Positions 38,490 to 50,447 of a stretch of 64,000 nucleotides of DNA are shown here, piece after piece (within the stretch, counting starts at the first letter, position 1; every line of letters begins with the position of its first letter). The notes beneath the pieces are model-generated. The model saw only the letters and a list, made by a program, of their open reading frames with translations, was not told the DNA's origin and did not search any database. This stretch comes from Cucumis sativus (taxonomy: Eukaryota; Streptophyta; Magnoliopsida; Cucurbitales; Cucurbitaceae), in contig NC_026659.2 of the NCBI RefSeq assembly GCF_000004075.3, positions 2,666,001 through 2,730,000 of the forward strand. Direction: 5' to 3'. Position numbers and translations under genes: made by a program.

Positions 38490-39260
38490 GAGGGATCAAA
38501 GGTGCACTAAGACATCTCAACTAACGATATAAAAAATGCAAGCCACTTAAGCGATATAGAAGTAAGGTTATTAATTAAGTGAACTTTTGGAGATGAAAGA
38601 GCAGCAAGATTAAGAATATCTTCCCAAATGTGACTGGAAGATTTTCTACCACTTTTTAAAGTACGATCATTTCGCTCCAACGATAAGCCCCACAACGAAG
38701 AAGCTCCAATAAGGCAACCAAATAAAGTGTTCCTCTGTGGTGTGTTATATTTAAGTTGATGAAGTTTAAGAAGGACATCCAAAGAAGAGGGAAGGATATT
38801 ACCAGCATCCAACAACATGTAAAAGCAACACCAAATATCATGAAAATAATTGCAAGAAATGAATAAGTGGTCAAGAGTTTCACAGTGACTCTTGCAAAGG
38901 ACATCAATTTAGATTGAGATTGAGAGAGGGAAATCTGAGTTGCCATTTGTGGATGGTGTTAATATCTTCATGTAACAGAGCCCAATTAATGAAGATTTTA
39001 CATTTTTTTGGATAGATTATTACTTCAGACCGACCTGACATTAAAAAATAATGTTGACATTACCCGTTCTTGGCATAAGATAGCCTTCAAAGAGCTAAAA
39101 GAAAAAGCACCATTTGACGTCAGGGACCAAGTAAGAATATCGGAGCAATTCTATTATTCAATGGAAGTTGGCCAAGCATAAAAAATGGAAGTTCCAGTCA
39201 CCTGCTTTCTATCCAATAATTGCCTTCTAAAGTTTGGAAGCCACCTCAATAAAATGGGTA
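38490..39260 (-). mobile_element. LINE fragment: RT zinc-binding tail and 3' end
   Basis: Read on -, from high to low coordinates: an SNGAFSFSSLKAIL-like segment (about 39130-39080), then INWALLHEDINTIHKWQLR, then the zinc motif DVLCKSHCETLDHLFISC, then IWCCFYMLLDAG, then LSLERNDRTLKS and SSHIWEDILNLAALSS. It ends in the LINE tail (gagatgtcttagtgcacctt) near 38505. Several frameshifts and stops separate the pieces, so it is dead. The order matches the C-terminus of plant L1-type ORF2. Confidence 0.85.
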
Positions 39261-39264
39261 TTTC

Positions 39265-42200
39265 ACGCCTCATGTACCGTGATATCTTTCTTGTCAGAGA
39301 TAACATAAACATGAGTGAATTTTTGTTTTAGAATACTATTATTAGAGGTCCAATTCTTAAACCATTATCACATTAGTTGATCTATACTTACTAAGATATC
39401 ATTATGTGGGTGCAGTTGTTGATTCTTTTTTTTCTTCTTGATCTAGTTCGAGAGATTAATAAATGCACCAAGTCAGGTTAACTAGAGTTTGACACAACCT
39501 TACTTCCCTCATTATATCTCGAAACTAATAGGGATACATTACTGTTCAATCAAAACTAAAAATTGTTTATTTTATTTTAGCGGTCAATCAGACACCCGTA
39601 AAAATGGTTGATGATGACATCTATTGATTTTAATTTAAAATTAAAGATGTGTTGGTCACTCTATATTGTCTCAGGCACGAGACAATATACTTCATCTATA
39701 TATATCTATATATATATATACTTACATCTAATTTAAAATTGAATTCTTATAAAAGTCGTGCTATTAAATATTAACAACTTTTAATTTACTTCACACTACA
39801 CCACTATTAACATTTAAGTTTTCAATTCACTCGCGAAATTTCAGATATCCCAACGCTGCTTTAACCCGTATGGAGAAAAGGTGTTAAGAAATAGGGTATC
39901 TACAAACACCTAACATAATGTGTCAGCATGAAGAGAGGCAAACTTCCGATGCAGTAGCAAAGACGTCGGGAAAGCATGGGCTACATCCGATGTCATGCAT
40001 GCATGAATTGACAGAAAATAATCATTTAAATAATGATTGTGTTTATCCCGACTCTATGCATGTATGCATTGGGATTTGTAGGGCTACTCCTGACGTCGTA
40101 CATGCATCCGTTGGCAGAAAAAAAAATCATTTTAATAATGAGTATTATGTTTATCCTAACACCACGCATATGTGCGTTAGGATTTGGATGGGACCCTCCT
40201 GACGAATGCTTTGGGAGTAGTTGGGAACTCCCAACGCGTATCGTGGTGTGTCAGAAGTTTTCTCTTTAAAAACTCTCTTCCAGATCTAGAAGAGAAAAGG
40301 AGAAGATCAGAGAAGAACGAGAAAGTGCGCGAGAATAGAAACGACCACCACCCGCCGCCCTATGCCATTGTTGTTCGTTGTGCCTCGGTCGTCGCCTTCT
40401 TCTTCAATAACTATAGATTTTTGTTTTGTTTTTTTCCTCTTTATTATTTTTGATTAACTTAATAAAATAAAATTAGATTTGCTTCTTGTAATCATCTGGT
40501 TGATGATATTTGTGTTTGATGCTTGACAAATTTAGGTAGATTTTTAATTTTGCCCTAAAATAACTTTGAAGGTTAAAATCTCCCAAAAATCACATTGTTT
40601 TGTCGTGGAATGTTGCAACTACACTTGAAAACTACAATGTGCTTCAAATTTTAGCATGTTTGAAGATCCTCGAAATGAATTTGGAAGCCACAATGTGTAT
40701 TTGTTGCAAAACTATATTGCAAAATATGTCAAATAATGGTATTTGTTCCATGTTATTAATTTCAACAATTTTGCTTAGAATCTTGGTCTATATTGCAAAA
40801 TAGAGTACATGATAATATTTGTTCCATGTTATTAATTTCAACAATTTTACTCTACTATTGGGCGTTGAGAAGTTTCATAGTTTAATTAATTCCATTGATT
40901 TTATTTCTTAAGATAGTTGAATCAATTGACTTTCATGTTTAATTCCAAGTTACTAAGTGTATTTTAAGAGTGACTCTAGAGTTGTATCACTCTTACAGAG
41001 ATGGAGTGTCCCTATTTAATTTTAAGATCCTATGAGTGTTTGGATTGATTTTTGAAGTGTTTAATTTTTAAAATAATTTATTTTAAGGTAAATTGTGGTG
41101 TTTGACACGGGTTTAAAATAATTTTTAGAAAAATGAGATTATGAAATAAATCATTCTATAGAAAATTACACATGCAACCAAATTTTAGAATAAATGTTTG
41201 TTTGGTGTTTGACGATGAATCTTTCCCAAATATCTATTTTTCTTCATCTATTTTTTCTATTCCTTTTTACTATCTATTTTTCATTCTGTCGTCTTTTTTT
41301 AATTTTTTAAAAATATTTTAAATATTTTTTCAACGTGTGTTCATATACATTTAAATATATATAGGGATTTACAAATGTTTCGCCTTAACATCTGTAAAAG
41401 AAATCATGAGAACGTCAATGAAGAACATGATCGTTCGGTTCGTAAAATGAAGATGAATGAAGAACGTGATCGAATTGAATATTTTTTTGTCTAGTTGATA
41501 TTATATTGTCTTGAAAAAATTATTTATCTTATCTATATTCTGTTGATGGAAATCAATTGTTTTTTTTTTTATGGTTATCTATTTACATTTGATATTTGTG
41601 CTTCTAAAATTGAATTGTCCAAAAAACATTAATACAAAAAAAAATGAAATTAACGTTTAGTTTCAAGTAACACTAAACAATTAATAATTACATGATAACG
41701 TGTGATTAGTTTTAAAATATATTTATAAAAAAAGATTCAAAATGTATGTATTATGAAATTAGTTCATAATGTTTAATAGTCTTTTATGTAATTTAACTAA
41801 ATATAAACATGGTTAGTATAGGAGAAACCAAACACAATTTGCATATAAACATTTATAAAAAGGTCGAACCAAATATGTAAGTGTTTAGATTTTAAACTCA
41901 TACAAAAAGGATTTTTAAAAAAATGTATTCTTAAAAAAATATTTTATTTTATACACAATCCAAACGGACGCTAAGTCTTTTTCCATAAACTATTTTTCTC
42001 TCTATTTAGATTATTGAATGATCAAATCTATTAAATCTTTTAGGTCTTTAACGATGAACAAGAATTAGATCCAACTTAAAAATAAATTGCATTATATAAA
42101 GACATTGGCGTTGAGGTTGTTCTTACTCTCAACGCCATAATAATCGCGTCAGGAGTTCCCTACTCCTTACACCCATTCATAACAGCGTTGGAAAATCGTC

Positions 42201-42350
42201 TTCCAACAATTCTATATGTATTGGAAGATCCTTTTTCAACACATTTTAATATATATGTTGAGGATGTTATATGTGAAGAGAGCTATTATTTCTTGTTCCA
42301 TTAGCAATATTATTTTGTGAAGTCTCTTTGGAATTTGTGGAAGTATATAA
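39265..42350. other. Spacer with probable transposon debris
   Basis: No gene supported. About 39850-40400 is GC-richer, with two diverged ~105-bp units (each with catgcat...ttg-cagaaaa-aatcatttaa). A 35-bp direct repeat (atttgttccatgttattaat...) occurs at 40741 and 40817. The motif gggagtagttgggaactccc (40217) recurs inverted in shorter form at 42146-42168. I read this as remains of one or more DNA or LTR elements of unknown type. Confidence 0.45.
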
Positions 42351-42354
42351 TACT

Positions 42355-42470
42355 CTCGTATGTGTACACCACTCCCACTAACATGCAATAATTATAAACA
42401 TAAATTAATACTTTGTCACCCTAGCTTTGAAATTGAAATCAAGATTCCTGTGAATATAAATGAAATTTAA
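42355..42470 (-). repeat. Inverted copy of array module U
   Basis: On - it reads gaatcttgatttcaatttca, then aagctagggtgacaaagtat, then gttagtgggagtggtgtaca. This is the distal module found in direct orientation before genes D and E and before the two gene-less promoter modules. Confidence 0.65.
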
Positions 42471-42654
42471 AAGATAATAAGTAATATAATGTAATATCAT
42501 AATAATGATATAATGTACTATGATCCCATAAATAAGAGAAATGTTAACATGTCCTAGGAAACTTGACGACCACATTTTACATATAATTGTCACTAATTGC
42601 TTATAATTATTTAATGTTTACAATTATTTTATTGTCACTAAAAGTCTTATTATG

Positions 42655-42860
42655 ACATTTTTTTTAAATAGTCCATGATTCTATCATATCTTGATATGAT
42701 AGGGGTAGTTTTTAAATATCATAATATATGTTAAAATTTATCATTGATAAATTAGAAGTAGATTGATGATATATAAAAGTTTATTATTGATTATAGACTT
42801 TGTTATATATTTACAATTAATTTTGTTAAAATATTGTTATACATTTAATTATTATTCTTA
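42655..42860. repeat. CTATCA-type inverted-repeat element copy
   Basis: Contains tctatcatatcttgatatga, then tttatcattgataaat, then tttgttatatatttac. A diverged member of the family at 26640. Confidence 0.5.
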
Positions 42861-43009
42861 AAATTTTTACACATACAATTACCTAATAAATAAGATGATG
42901 TTTTATCTCAAAATTAGTTGAATTTAAAATGAAATCTCATGTTAATATATTTTTAGTTGTTGGGACTTGTATGTATGTTTCACATGTCTTATAAAAAATA
43001 TGTGTGAAC

Positions 43010-43160
43010 TTTATTACAATATTATACTCTTTTGGTTTTGTATAATAATACTCCATATTTACACCACTTCCACTAACATTCAAAATTTTCAATAAGAAAC
43101 AACATATATATATATATATATAGATTAATAATTTCCACCAACCATTCAAATTGAGTTTAA
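43010..43160 (-). repeat. Inverted copy of array module U
   Basis: On - it reads tggtggaaattattaatc, then gttgtttcttattgaaaatt, then tgttagtggaagtggtgt. It matches the second half of module U at 45560-45650. Confidence 0.6.
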
Positions 43161-43453
43161 AATTTTAAATAAATAGAATAAAACGACAAAATATTTACAC
43201 CGTATTAGAACAATTTCAAAAATAGAAAAAAGTCTCAATTAATTGGCATCCAACGCGTAATATATTTGAAAAACCGTCATCTAGTATTTGCAAAACGATC
43301 ATTTAGATTTGATTATTCTTTTCTAGACAATCGTTTAGATTTGATTGTTTAAATTTGAGTTACCAAATCTGAATGAGTTTTTTTAAAGATTCGTTAAGAT
43401 TGTTTGGTACCCTTAAATTTGGCTATACACGATCATTTAGATTTGGCTATCCA

Positions 43454-43673
43454 ATATTCTAACGATTGTTTGTACTTGCTTTGGGCTTGTCTCTAGCCCT
43501 TTGGCTTTGTTTGGGTTGTTCTCTTTGCTTCTCGTGTACTTGATTTTCTATATTAATGAAGCGGAGATGATGAGGGTACTAAGGGGATGTCCACCTAGTG
43601 GAGATGTCCGGGTGCATCTACTGACCCATCATATCGTATCCTTCATCAAAAAAAGATATTCCAACAATTTTTT
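43454..43673 (+). mobile_element. LINE 3' tail with decayed 18-bp target-site duplication
   Basis: The insert has ttaatgaagcggagatgatg, then ggatgtccacctagtggaga, then gtgcatctactgacccatc, ending in AAAAAAA. Flanks 43454-43471 and 43656-43673 match at 15 of 18 positions (atattctaacgattgttt type). An older insertion than the one at 19.2 kb. Confidence 0.7.
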
Positions 43674-44114
43674 TCATGATCTAAACAACCAAATAACATT
43701 TTTTTAAAAAAAAATCTTATATATTAATACATGATTTTGAACCAAATAACGGTTTGAAAAAAATAGAAAATAAAAAAATTGGAGAAAAAGAAAAAAAAAA
43801 TTGAAGGGAAAAAGAAAGACGATGATAGAAAAAAAGAATAATATTACAGATTATAAAGAAGAGAGAATAAAGAATGATGCAGATAAAAAATATATAAAAC
43901 TAGACATAAATAAATGGAAATGAAGATGAAAAAATGGGGAATAAGAGAAAGAATCGAAATTAAAAGATCTTTATAAACTAGTAAAGACAAATAACCTTGA
44001 CGAGCTTTTGTTGAATGGTTGTAATTGCCCTAAATATTTTTCTATTTTATTATATTTATGAAATTTCCCAAATAATTATGTGGCAATATTTATTGTAAGT
44101 ACTTTATTATTTTG

Positions 44115-44225
44115 TACAGCTCTCCATATATCATTACACCACTCCCACTTATATGAAAGTTTACACAATGAGAAGAATAAATTAATATTTTGTTCAAATT
44201 CAATTTAAGATTCCCAATTATGAGA
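44115..44225 (-). repeat. Inverted copy of array module U
   Basis: On - it reads gggaatcttaaattgaattt, then aaaatattaatttattctt, then agtgggagtggtgtaatgat. It corresponds to the first half of module U. Confidence 0.65.
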
Positions 44226-44258
44226 TTATATATATAAAAAAAATATTTAGTCCAAGAT

Positions 44259-44262
<4 letters not shown>

Positions 44263-44293
<31 letters not shown>
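44263..44293. repeat. (TA)n microsatellite
   Basis: A TA tract of about 30 bp next to the inverted module copy. Confidence 0.85.
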
Positions 44294-44297
<4 letters not shown>

Positions 44298-44364
44298 TGA
44301 AAATAATAACAATGTAAAATAATAACTGCAATGAGATTGTATATTGGTAAAAAAAAGACGGTGC

Positions 44365-44960
44365 CTTAAAAATGCAAGTTCTTCGTTTGGACAGTCATCC
44401 ATGAAAAAATCAACACAATGGATGTTATCTAAAAGAAAATAAAAAACTTCTGCCTGCTAAACCCAAACCGTTGTGTGCATTACAAATCCAACAGTAAAGA
44501 CATATACCACTTATTCATTGACTGCCAAGTTTCAAAGGCCCTTTAGGATAAACTACTATCCCACATTGGATTAAACTTTGATAGAGAGAGCACCAAATCT
44601 TTTCTCTTTATTCATATGCAAACTCAAGCAAACAGACAGAAAAAACACTATCAGATTCAATGCCGGAGCGGCCCTTCTATGTACGATCTGGGTGGAAAGA
44701 AACAATCAAATCTTTAGAGAAATCAAAAGAAGCACTGTGAACATATGGAAAGACGTTGGCCAATCTGATCGGTCTATGGTTCAACAGGCATAAATCTTGT
44801 AGAACACTATGACCCTTGCAGTATTTCACTAAATTATAGAGCTTTATTAAACTAAAATAGGATGTATAGCCTTAGCTCTGGCCTTCCTTTCATGTAACTC
44901 TGCTCTATGTAATTATATTTTGTGCTCAGTATTATAGGATATGCACTTTCTATATACACC
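44365..44960 (+). mobile_element. LINE fragment: RT zinc-binding tail
   Basis: Translated pieces with frameshifts: FFVWTVIHEKINTMDVI, then NRCVHYKSNSKDIYHLFIDC, then LLSHIGLNFDRES, then ALLCTIWVERNNQIFREI and TVNIWKDV. This is the standard order for the end of a plant LINE ORF2 (zinc motif, then the IWxxRNxRIF segment). The second zinc Cys is Tyr (CVHY). The 3' part (about 44830-44950) is probably the untranslated end. Confidence 0.85.
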
Positions 44961-45395
44961 TAGACTTACGGAAACACATTGTTGCCAACTTTTGTAACGC
45001 AAATATAAAGTAGCGGAAACAACTTATTAGAAACAAAATCTAACCCAATCTATCAAATCCTAGGAAAGACATCTTTTGATCTACTCCTATGCTAAAAACG
45101 TTAAACTTCATTGCCTTAGAGCCATCCATGATCTTTTTATTTGAAACTGACTGCATTTTAGAAAGATTTCCAAAAGATGAGTACAAGTACTCCATAAGCA
45201 ATTTCCACATCAAGATTTGAAATTCATTGTCTCAAAAGTTTTGTAAATCATAAAATAAATCATTCTAGAACTTTTAGTCAAACTTTACTAAAAAAACCAT
45301 ATTTTCAAAACCAAAACTTTCGAGCAAAAACTTTTTTTTGAGACTATTTCAAGAAAAAACTCTAAGGATAGTAATCTATAGGTAGATTTCCACCT

Positions 45396-45700
45396 GGGAA
45401 TCTTAAATTGAATTTGAAAGCTAGTGGCAAAATAATAGTTTATTTTTCTCATTTGAAAACTTTCATATTAATGGGAGTGGTGTATTCGTGGAGAATTGTT
45501 CAAAATAGAAAAGAACATGGCCATATTGCAAACATAATATATATAATTTGGAATCCTGAACTCTCAATTTCGACGCTTGATGGAAATTATTAACATATGT
45601 TGTTTCTAATTGAAAACTTTCAATGTTAGTGGAAATGGTGTACATATGGGCTATTATATAAAACCAAAAGAGTATAATATTTGCTCATAGAGTTTAAACA
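45396..45700 (+). repeat. Array module U, before gene D
   Basis: Two related halves in tandem: gaatcttaaattgaatttga...gggagtggtgta (about 45400-45485) and gaatcctgaactctcaattt...gtggaaatggtgta (about 45550-45645), then aaaccaaaagagtataatat. It lies about 0.8-1 kb before the gene. Function unknown; it marks the duplicated unit. Confidence 0.7.
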
Positions 45701-46081
45701 CACAAATTTTTAATTAGACATGCGAAACATATGTATTTTCTTTAAGCACTAATAAAATTTAATTTAGAGATTTTCTCTTTTAATGTATATGTTTAGTTCT
45801 CCATTCATCTATACTACTTATATTTGCCATATATCATGCCAGATTATTGGATAAATGTCACATTACCACTAAACGTATTTTAATTTCAAATATTACAATG
45901 TAATTAAACTATTGAATAGAAGAAAATAAATAATAACAACAACAATAATAATGTAGTAGAAAGTACTTTTTGAACTAGAGATTCCATTTATGCTAATACT
46001 ATATAACATAGTAAATTGTGTTACCATATATTGAAGAATCTAATTTTTTTATTAAAAAAAACATGCATTTTCTTGTTATTT

Positions 46082-46265
46082 CCATAAAAAAAAAATCAAG
46101 TCGCACCCGAAGATTGAGGAATGGAAACATGCTAAATAATTATGCGAGTCCCCATCTTACGAATGTTCAAAACTAATTAAGCTGGGCATAAATTTGTGAT
46201 TAGGTTTTTAAATATGTGCCAGCTAAAGTCATCACACAATATGGAAGATGGAGTTGTCATTATTA
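46082..46265 (+). promoter_or_regulatory. Array promoter module, gene D
   Basis: Blocks: caagtcgcacccgaagattg, gaggaatggaaacatg, gtccccatcttacgaatg, gtgccagctaaagtcatcac and gaagatggagttgtcattat. Same order as for gene B. This copy lacks the clear G-box core. Confidence 0.6.
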
Positions 46266-46343
46266 ATGTTTCTTATGAATATTTAATTTTACTATCAGTT
46301 TCGTTATCGTTTTAGGCCACATTCATCTTCAAAAACTAAACCC

Positions 46344-46350
46344 TATAAAA
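46344..46350 (+). promoter_or_regulatory. TATA box of gene D
   Basis: TATAAAA in ctaaaccctataaaaaccct, about 105 nt before the ATG. Confidence 0.75.
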
Positions 46351-46453
46351 ACCCTAGCACCCCTATCTCCAATTCTCACACACCCAAGCTAGCCCTCACT
46401 TAATACTAATTTAGCTTTTGGTTTCCATTGAGCTTCAAAGACATCAAACTATA

Positions 46454-46786
46454 ATGGCTTCCAAAGCTACCGTCTCTCTTGCATTTCTCCTTGCTCTCAA
46501 TCTTGTTTTCTCCTCCTTCGTTTACGCTGAGGCTGACAAGAAGTGCCCAATAAACGCTCTTCAGCTCGGTGTTTGTGCAAAATTGCTCGGGGGTGTTGTC
46601 GATGTCGAGATCGGCAAGACTTCTTGCTGCCCTTTGATCGAGGGCCTAGTTGATCTTGATGCTGCTGTGTGCCTTTGCACTGCTGTTAAAGCCAAAGTGT
46701 TGGGACTGAATCTCAACATTCCCGTCGACCTCTCCTTGATTCTCAATGGCTGCAATAAGAAACTTGTTGAGGGCTTCACATGCTAA
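46454..46786 (+). CDS. 8CM secreted protein D (DC2.15-like)
   Basis: Intronless, 110 residues, one of the two shortest members. The signal peptide is 1-25 (VYA|EADKK). The spacer is only five residues, then 8CM: C31, C41, C58-C59, C73-x-C75, C100, C110. Residues 60-72 read [13 protein letters not shown]. An in-frame ATG lies at 46418, but the conserved ATGGCTTCCAAAGC at 46454 is preferred because gene E starts there and has no upstream in-frame Met. It differs from gene E at four bases in 333: one synonymous (codon 9) and all three bases of codon 63 (GAG here, AGT in E). Confidence 0.95.
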   Translation: MASKATVSLAFLLALNLVFSSFVYAEADKKCPINALQLGVCAKLLGGVVDVEIGKTSCCPLIEGLVDLDAAVCLCTAVKAKVLGLNLNIPVDLSLILNGCNKKLVEGFTC

Positions 46787-47569
46787 ATTAATTTATGACC
46801 ATCATTTACTTTCGTTGCTATTTCATTGTCTAATTTGTTTTCAATTGTTCCAATTTTATATTTCTTGCAGTCGTTTCCTTAATAAGTTCTCACCTATTGA
46901 TGATTGTATCAATGAGTGACACTATGTTATAAAATCAAGAATTTAATATATCAATTCTATGTTATTATTTTCATAATTCTTCCTCAGTATTTATTAAAAT
47001 GTTCTTTGTCATCCAGTAATAGGCGATAAATCGACATTTATGACTTTTCATTATTTCTCAAATGATATTGTTTACTTTAACCATAATGAAAACAGAAAAC
47101 AGAAAAGGAACGGTTTCTTTTCTTTGACAGTATGTGATAAGAATAATATATCAAATATTTTATTTGAAAGTAATAGCATTGATCGTCCAAGTTCAGCCAT
47201 TTTTCTAACCTTGACTAATTAAAAAGTAAAGTTTTTTTTTAAAATACAAATGAAATATATATGACATAATATCCTTTTAAATATGTAAAGATCATGCCTA
47301 AAAAACTTTTGAAGTCAATACTTTTATCCTCTTTTTTTTTTTATATAGTTTTTTTTTAACAGATTAGACTATTTCTCCAAATTATCAACTGCAAAATTAG
47401 ACATGCAATGAATCATATACAATTGGTGTAACACCTGCGCCTATCCTCTCCAATCCATCCCGTTGCCTTCCACTGATCGAATCCCCAATCAATAATCCTC
47501 CGTCAAAGTCTCGTCTTCGCAAACATTGAGTTCATTAGATTCTGCAACTATCTTCTAGCTTCTATTTTA

Positions 47570-47840
47570 TCAAGATCATCAAGCTCCTTAATCCAGGCTT
47601 TTTTATTCTCCTCATTCAAACCATTTTTTCTTTTGCACCAATCTCTGATGGATGAAGATTATACTTGTTTGAGCCTTTTCATACAGGAGTATCCAGAATG
47701 ACAAGGTCGGTAGGTATTTTTCCACCAAAGCTCAATGTTTTGCTTGAATTCAACATCTTGTAGAAAGACATTAGTGAATCTGAATGATGTGGGCCCATCT
47801 CAAAATTTGCTGTTTCAAGAACAAGGGGAAGTGATAGAAA
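47570..47840 (-). mobile_element. LINE fragment: endonuclease/RT linker
   Basis: On - it reads GPTSFRFTNVFLQDVEFKQ, then NIELWWKNTYRPCHSGYSCM, then KRLKQ, and after a frameshift NEENKKAWIKELDDLDK. This is the typical segment between the endonuclease and reverse-transcriptase domains of plant LINE ORF2. It abuts the right edge of the gene-D duplication copy and has no equivalent in the other copy. Confidence 0.75.
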
Positions 47841-49032
47841 TAATACTTTATGCATGCACTATATATTTATCTTTGTGGTATACTGCTTTATGTTTGTGGT
47901 ATGTGTATGCATGATTTAAAATGAATTAATTTTAAATTTCAATTTACTAATTCCTAGTTAATGGAAAAAAAAAAACAAAAAAACAATGAGGGCTCCATAA
48001 AAGTAGAAAAAGAATGACATAATATGAGCAAAAGAAAACGTGAAATGAAGTAGAGAGAGAGAGAAAAAAAAAGGAATGAAAGACAAGGACACACCATGAA
48101 GAGATAAAAAATAAAAAATAAAATAAAACAATAACATAACTTGAAAGCGCAAGAATGTAATATAAGTTCTCATAATTGACAAGGTATTTTTAACAGGTTC
48201 AATCTCAACTATATTGCATTCTCTGTTTAATGATTTTACATCTACCTTATTTTGTTTTTCTTTTTATATTCATATGTGTTACGATTAATTTATATATACT
48301 TCGATTAATCTTACAGAAGAATTCGTTGATCCTTACAACAATTGTAACATGTATATTTTTCAATAAAGATATTATAACAAAAATGTTCAAACGTGAACAT
48401 TGTAAGCTTTTGCAACATATATAAAATAGTGGAAGCAACTTATTACAAACAAAATATAATTCAATCTATCAAATCCTAGGAAAGACATCTTTTGATGTCC
48501 TACCCTATTGCTAAAAACGTAAAACTTCATTGCCTTGGAGTCATCCATGATCATTTATTTGAAATTGAATTCATTTTAGAAAGAAATTTTCCAAGAGATG
48601 AGTACAAATAGTCCATAAACAATTTTTACGTCGAGATTTGAAATTCATTCTCATTCTGTAAATCATAAAACAAATCATTTTAGAACTTTCAGTCAAACTT
48701 TGCTGCAAAAGTATATTTTCAAAACTAAAACTTTCAAACAAAACTTTTTTGAGACTATTTCAAGGAAAAACTCTAGGGTATTAATTGATAGGTAGATTTT
48801 CACTGTAGATTAAACCTATTTACCTTTTAACTATTTTTTGAAATTATTTCTTTGTTTAGCATTAGATCAATTCATGGAAATCATTAATTTATATTGTTAT
48901 TATTTTTATAATTTCATATATATGAGAATTTTGAACTAATAATTTTTTTTTAAAGTAAAAACTAGAGGTGAGAGATTTTAACGCGACTAATTATTATTGA
49001 CCCCTACGCCATATATATAATCTCTATCATAA

Positions 49033-49350
49033 TTGGGAATCTTAAATTGAATTTGGAAGCTAGGTGGCAAAATATTAATTTATTATTCTCATTGGAAAAC
49101 TTTCATATTAGTGGGAGTGGTGTGTGATGATGGAGAATTGTTCAAAATAGAAAAGAGCATGGCAATATTGCAAACATATATAATATATAATTTAGAATTC
49201 TGAACTCTCAATTTCAACGCTTGATGGAAATTATTAACATATGTTGTTTCTAATTCAAAACTTACAATGTTAGTGGAAATGGTGTACATATGGGCTATTA
49301 TATAAAACCAAAAGAGTATAATATTGCTCATAGAGTTTAAACACACAAAT
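49033..49350 (+). repeat. Array module U, before gene E
   Basis: Two halves as before gene D: gggaatcttaaattgaattt...gggagtggtgtg and gaattctgaactctcaattt...gtggaaatggtgta. Confidence 0.7.
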
Positions 49351-49739
49351 TTTTAATTAGACATGCGAAACATATATATTTTCTTTAAGAACTTATAAAA
49401 TTTATTTTAGAGATTTTCTCTTTTATTGCATATGTTTAGTTCTCCATTCATCTATACTGCTTATATTTGCCATATATCATGCCAGATTATTGGATAACAT
49501 TAGTCTAAAAAAACAATACATGTCACATTACCACTAAACGTATTTTAATTTCAAATATTACAATGTAATTAAACTATTGAATAGAAGAAAATAAATAATA
49601 ACAACAACAATAATAATGTAGTAGAAAGTACTTTTTGAACTAGAGATTCCATTTATGCTAATACTATATAACATAGTAAATTCTTGTGTTACCATATATT
49701 GAAGAATCTAATTTAAAAAAACAAAAAAACGCATGCATT

Positions 49740-49930
49740 AACCTTAAATTTCAAGTAATTGCTGCACCCAAAGATTGAGGAATGGAAACATGCTAAATAA
49801 TTGTGTGAGTCCCCATCTTACAAATGATCAAAATTAATTAAGTTGACATAAACATGTGATTAGGTTTTTAAGTATGTGCCAGCTAAAGTCATCACGCAAT
49901 AATATGAAGATGGAGTTGTCATTATTACTG
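49740..49930 (+). promoter_or_regulatory. Array promoter module, gene E
   Basis: Same blocks as gene D (caaagattgaggaatggaaa; gagtccccatcttacaaatg; gtgccagctaaagtcatcac; gaagatggagttgtcattat). Confidence 0.6.
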
Positions 49931-50005
49931 TTTCTTAAGAATATTTAATTTTATTATCAGTTTCGTAATCCTCTTAGGCCACATTCATCTTCAAAAATTA
50001 AACCC

Positions 50006-50013
50006 TATAAAAA
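50006..50013 (+). promoter_or_regulatory. TATA box of gene E
   Basis: TATAAAAA in ttaaaccctataaaaaccct, about 105 nt before the ATG. Confidence 0.75.
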
Positions 50014-50114
50014 CCCTGAAACCCCTATCTCCAATTCTCACACACCCAAGCTAACCCTTACTCAATACTAATTTAGCTTTTGGTTTCCATTGAGCTTCAA
50101 AGACATCAAACTAT

Positions 50115-50447
50115 ATGGCTTCCAAAGCTACCGTCTCTCTAGCATTTCTCCTTGCTCTCAATCTTGTTTTCTCCTCCTTCGTTTACGCTGAGGCTGACAA
50201 GAAGTGCCCAATAAACGCTCTTCAGCTCGGTGTTTGTGCAAAATTGCTCGGGGGTGTTGTCGATGTCGAGATCGGCAAGACTTCTTGCTGCCCTTTGATC
50301 AGTGGCCTAGTTGATCTTGATGCTGCTGTGTGCCTTTGCACTGCTGTTAAAGCCAAAGTGTTGGGACTGAATCTCAACATTCCCGTCGACCTCTCCTTGA
50401 TTCTCAATGGCTGCAATAAGAAACTTGTTGAGGGCTTCACATGCTAA
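50115..50447 (+). CDS. 8CM secreted protein E (DC2.15-like)
   Basis: Intronless, 110 residues, identical to D except Ser63 for Glu63. Signal peptide 1-25, spacer EADKK, 8CM at C31, C41, C58-C59, C73-x-C75, C100, C110. The changed residue sits three positions after the CC pair, in the loop before the GLxDL helix start; this site differs among most array members. The upstream flank keeps the TATA box and promoter module, so the copy should be expressed. It is the product of the ~2.6-kb tandem duplication. Confidence 0.95.
   Translation: MASKATVSLAFLLALNLVFSSFVYAEADKKCPINALQLGVCAKLLGGVVDVEIGKTSCCPLISGLVDLDAAVCLCTAVKAKVLGLNLNIPVDLSLILNGCNKKLVEGFTC

Larger units (their letters stand above)
44995..47570 (+). 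repeat. Tandem duplication, left copy (carries gene D)
   Basis: Homologous over its length to 48403-51126. Matching anchors include caatctatcaaatcctagga (45048/48462), the module U pair, the promoter module, the gene, and gtaacacctgcgcctatcct against gtataatacctgcgcctaac (47428/50980). The right copy has an extra ~250 bp around 48800-49030. Confidence 0.85.

Noticed and set aside
39918-40202. 94-codon open frame with paired Cys/His-like motifs
   Set aside because: It arises from two diverged ~105-bp DNA units in probable transposon debris, so the repeated motif reflects DNA repetition and not a domain.
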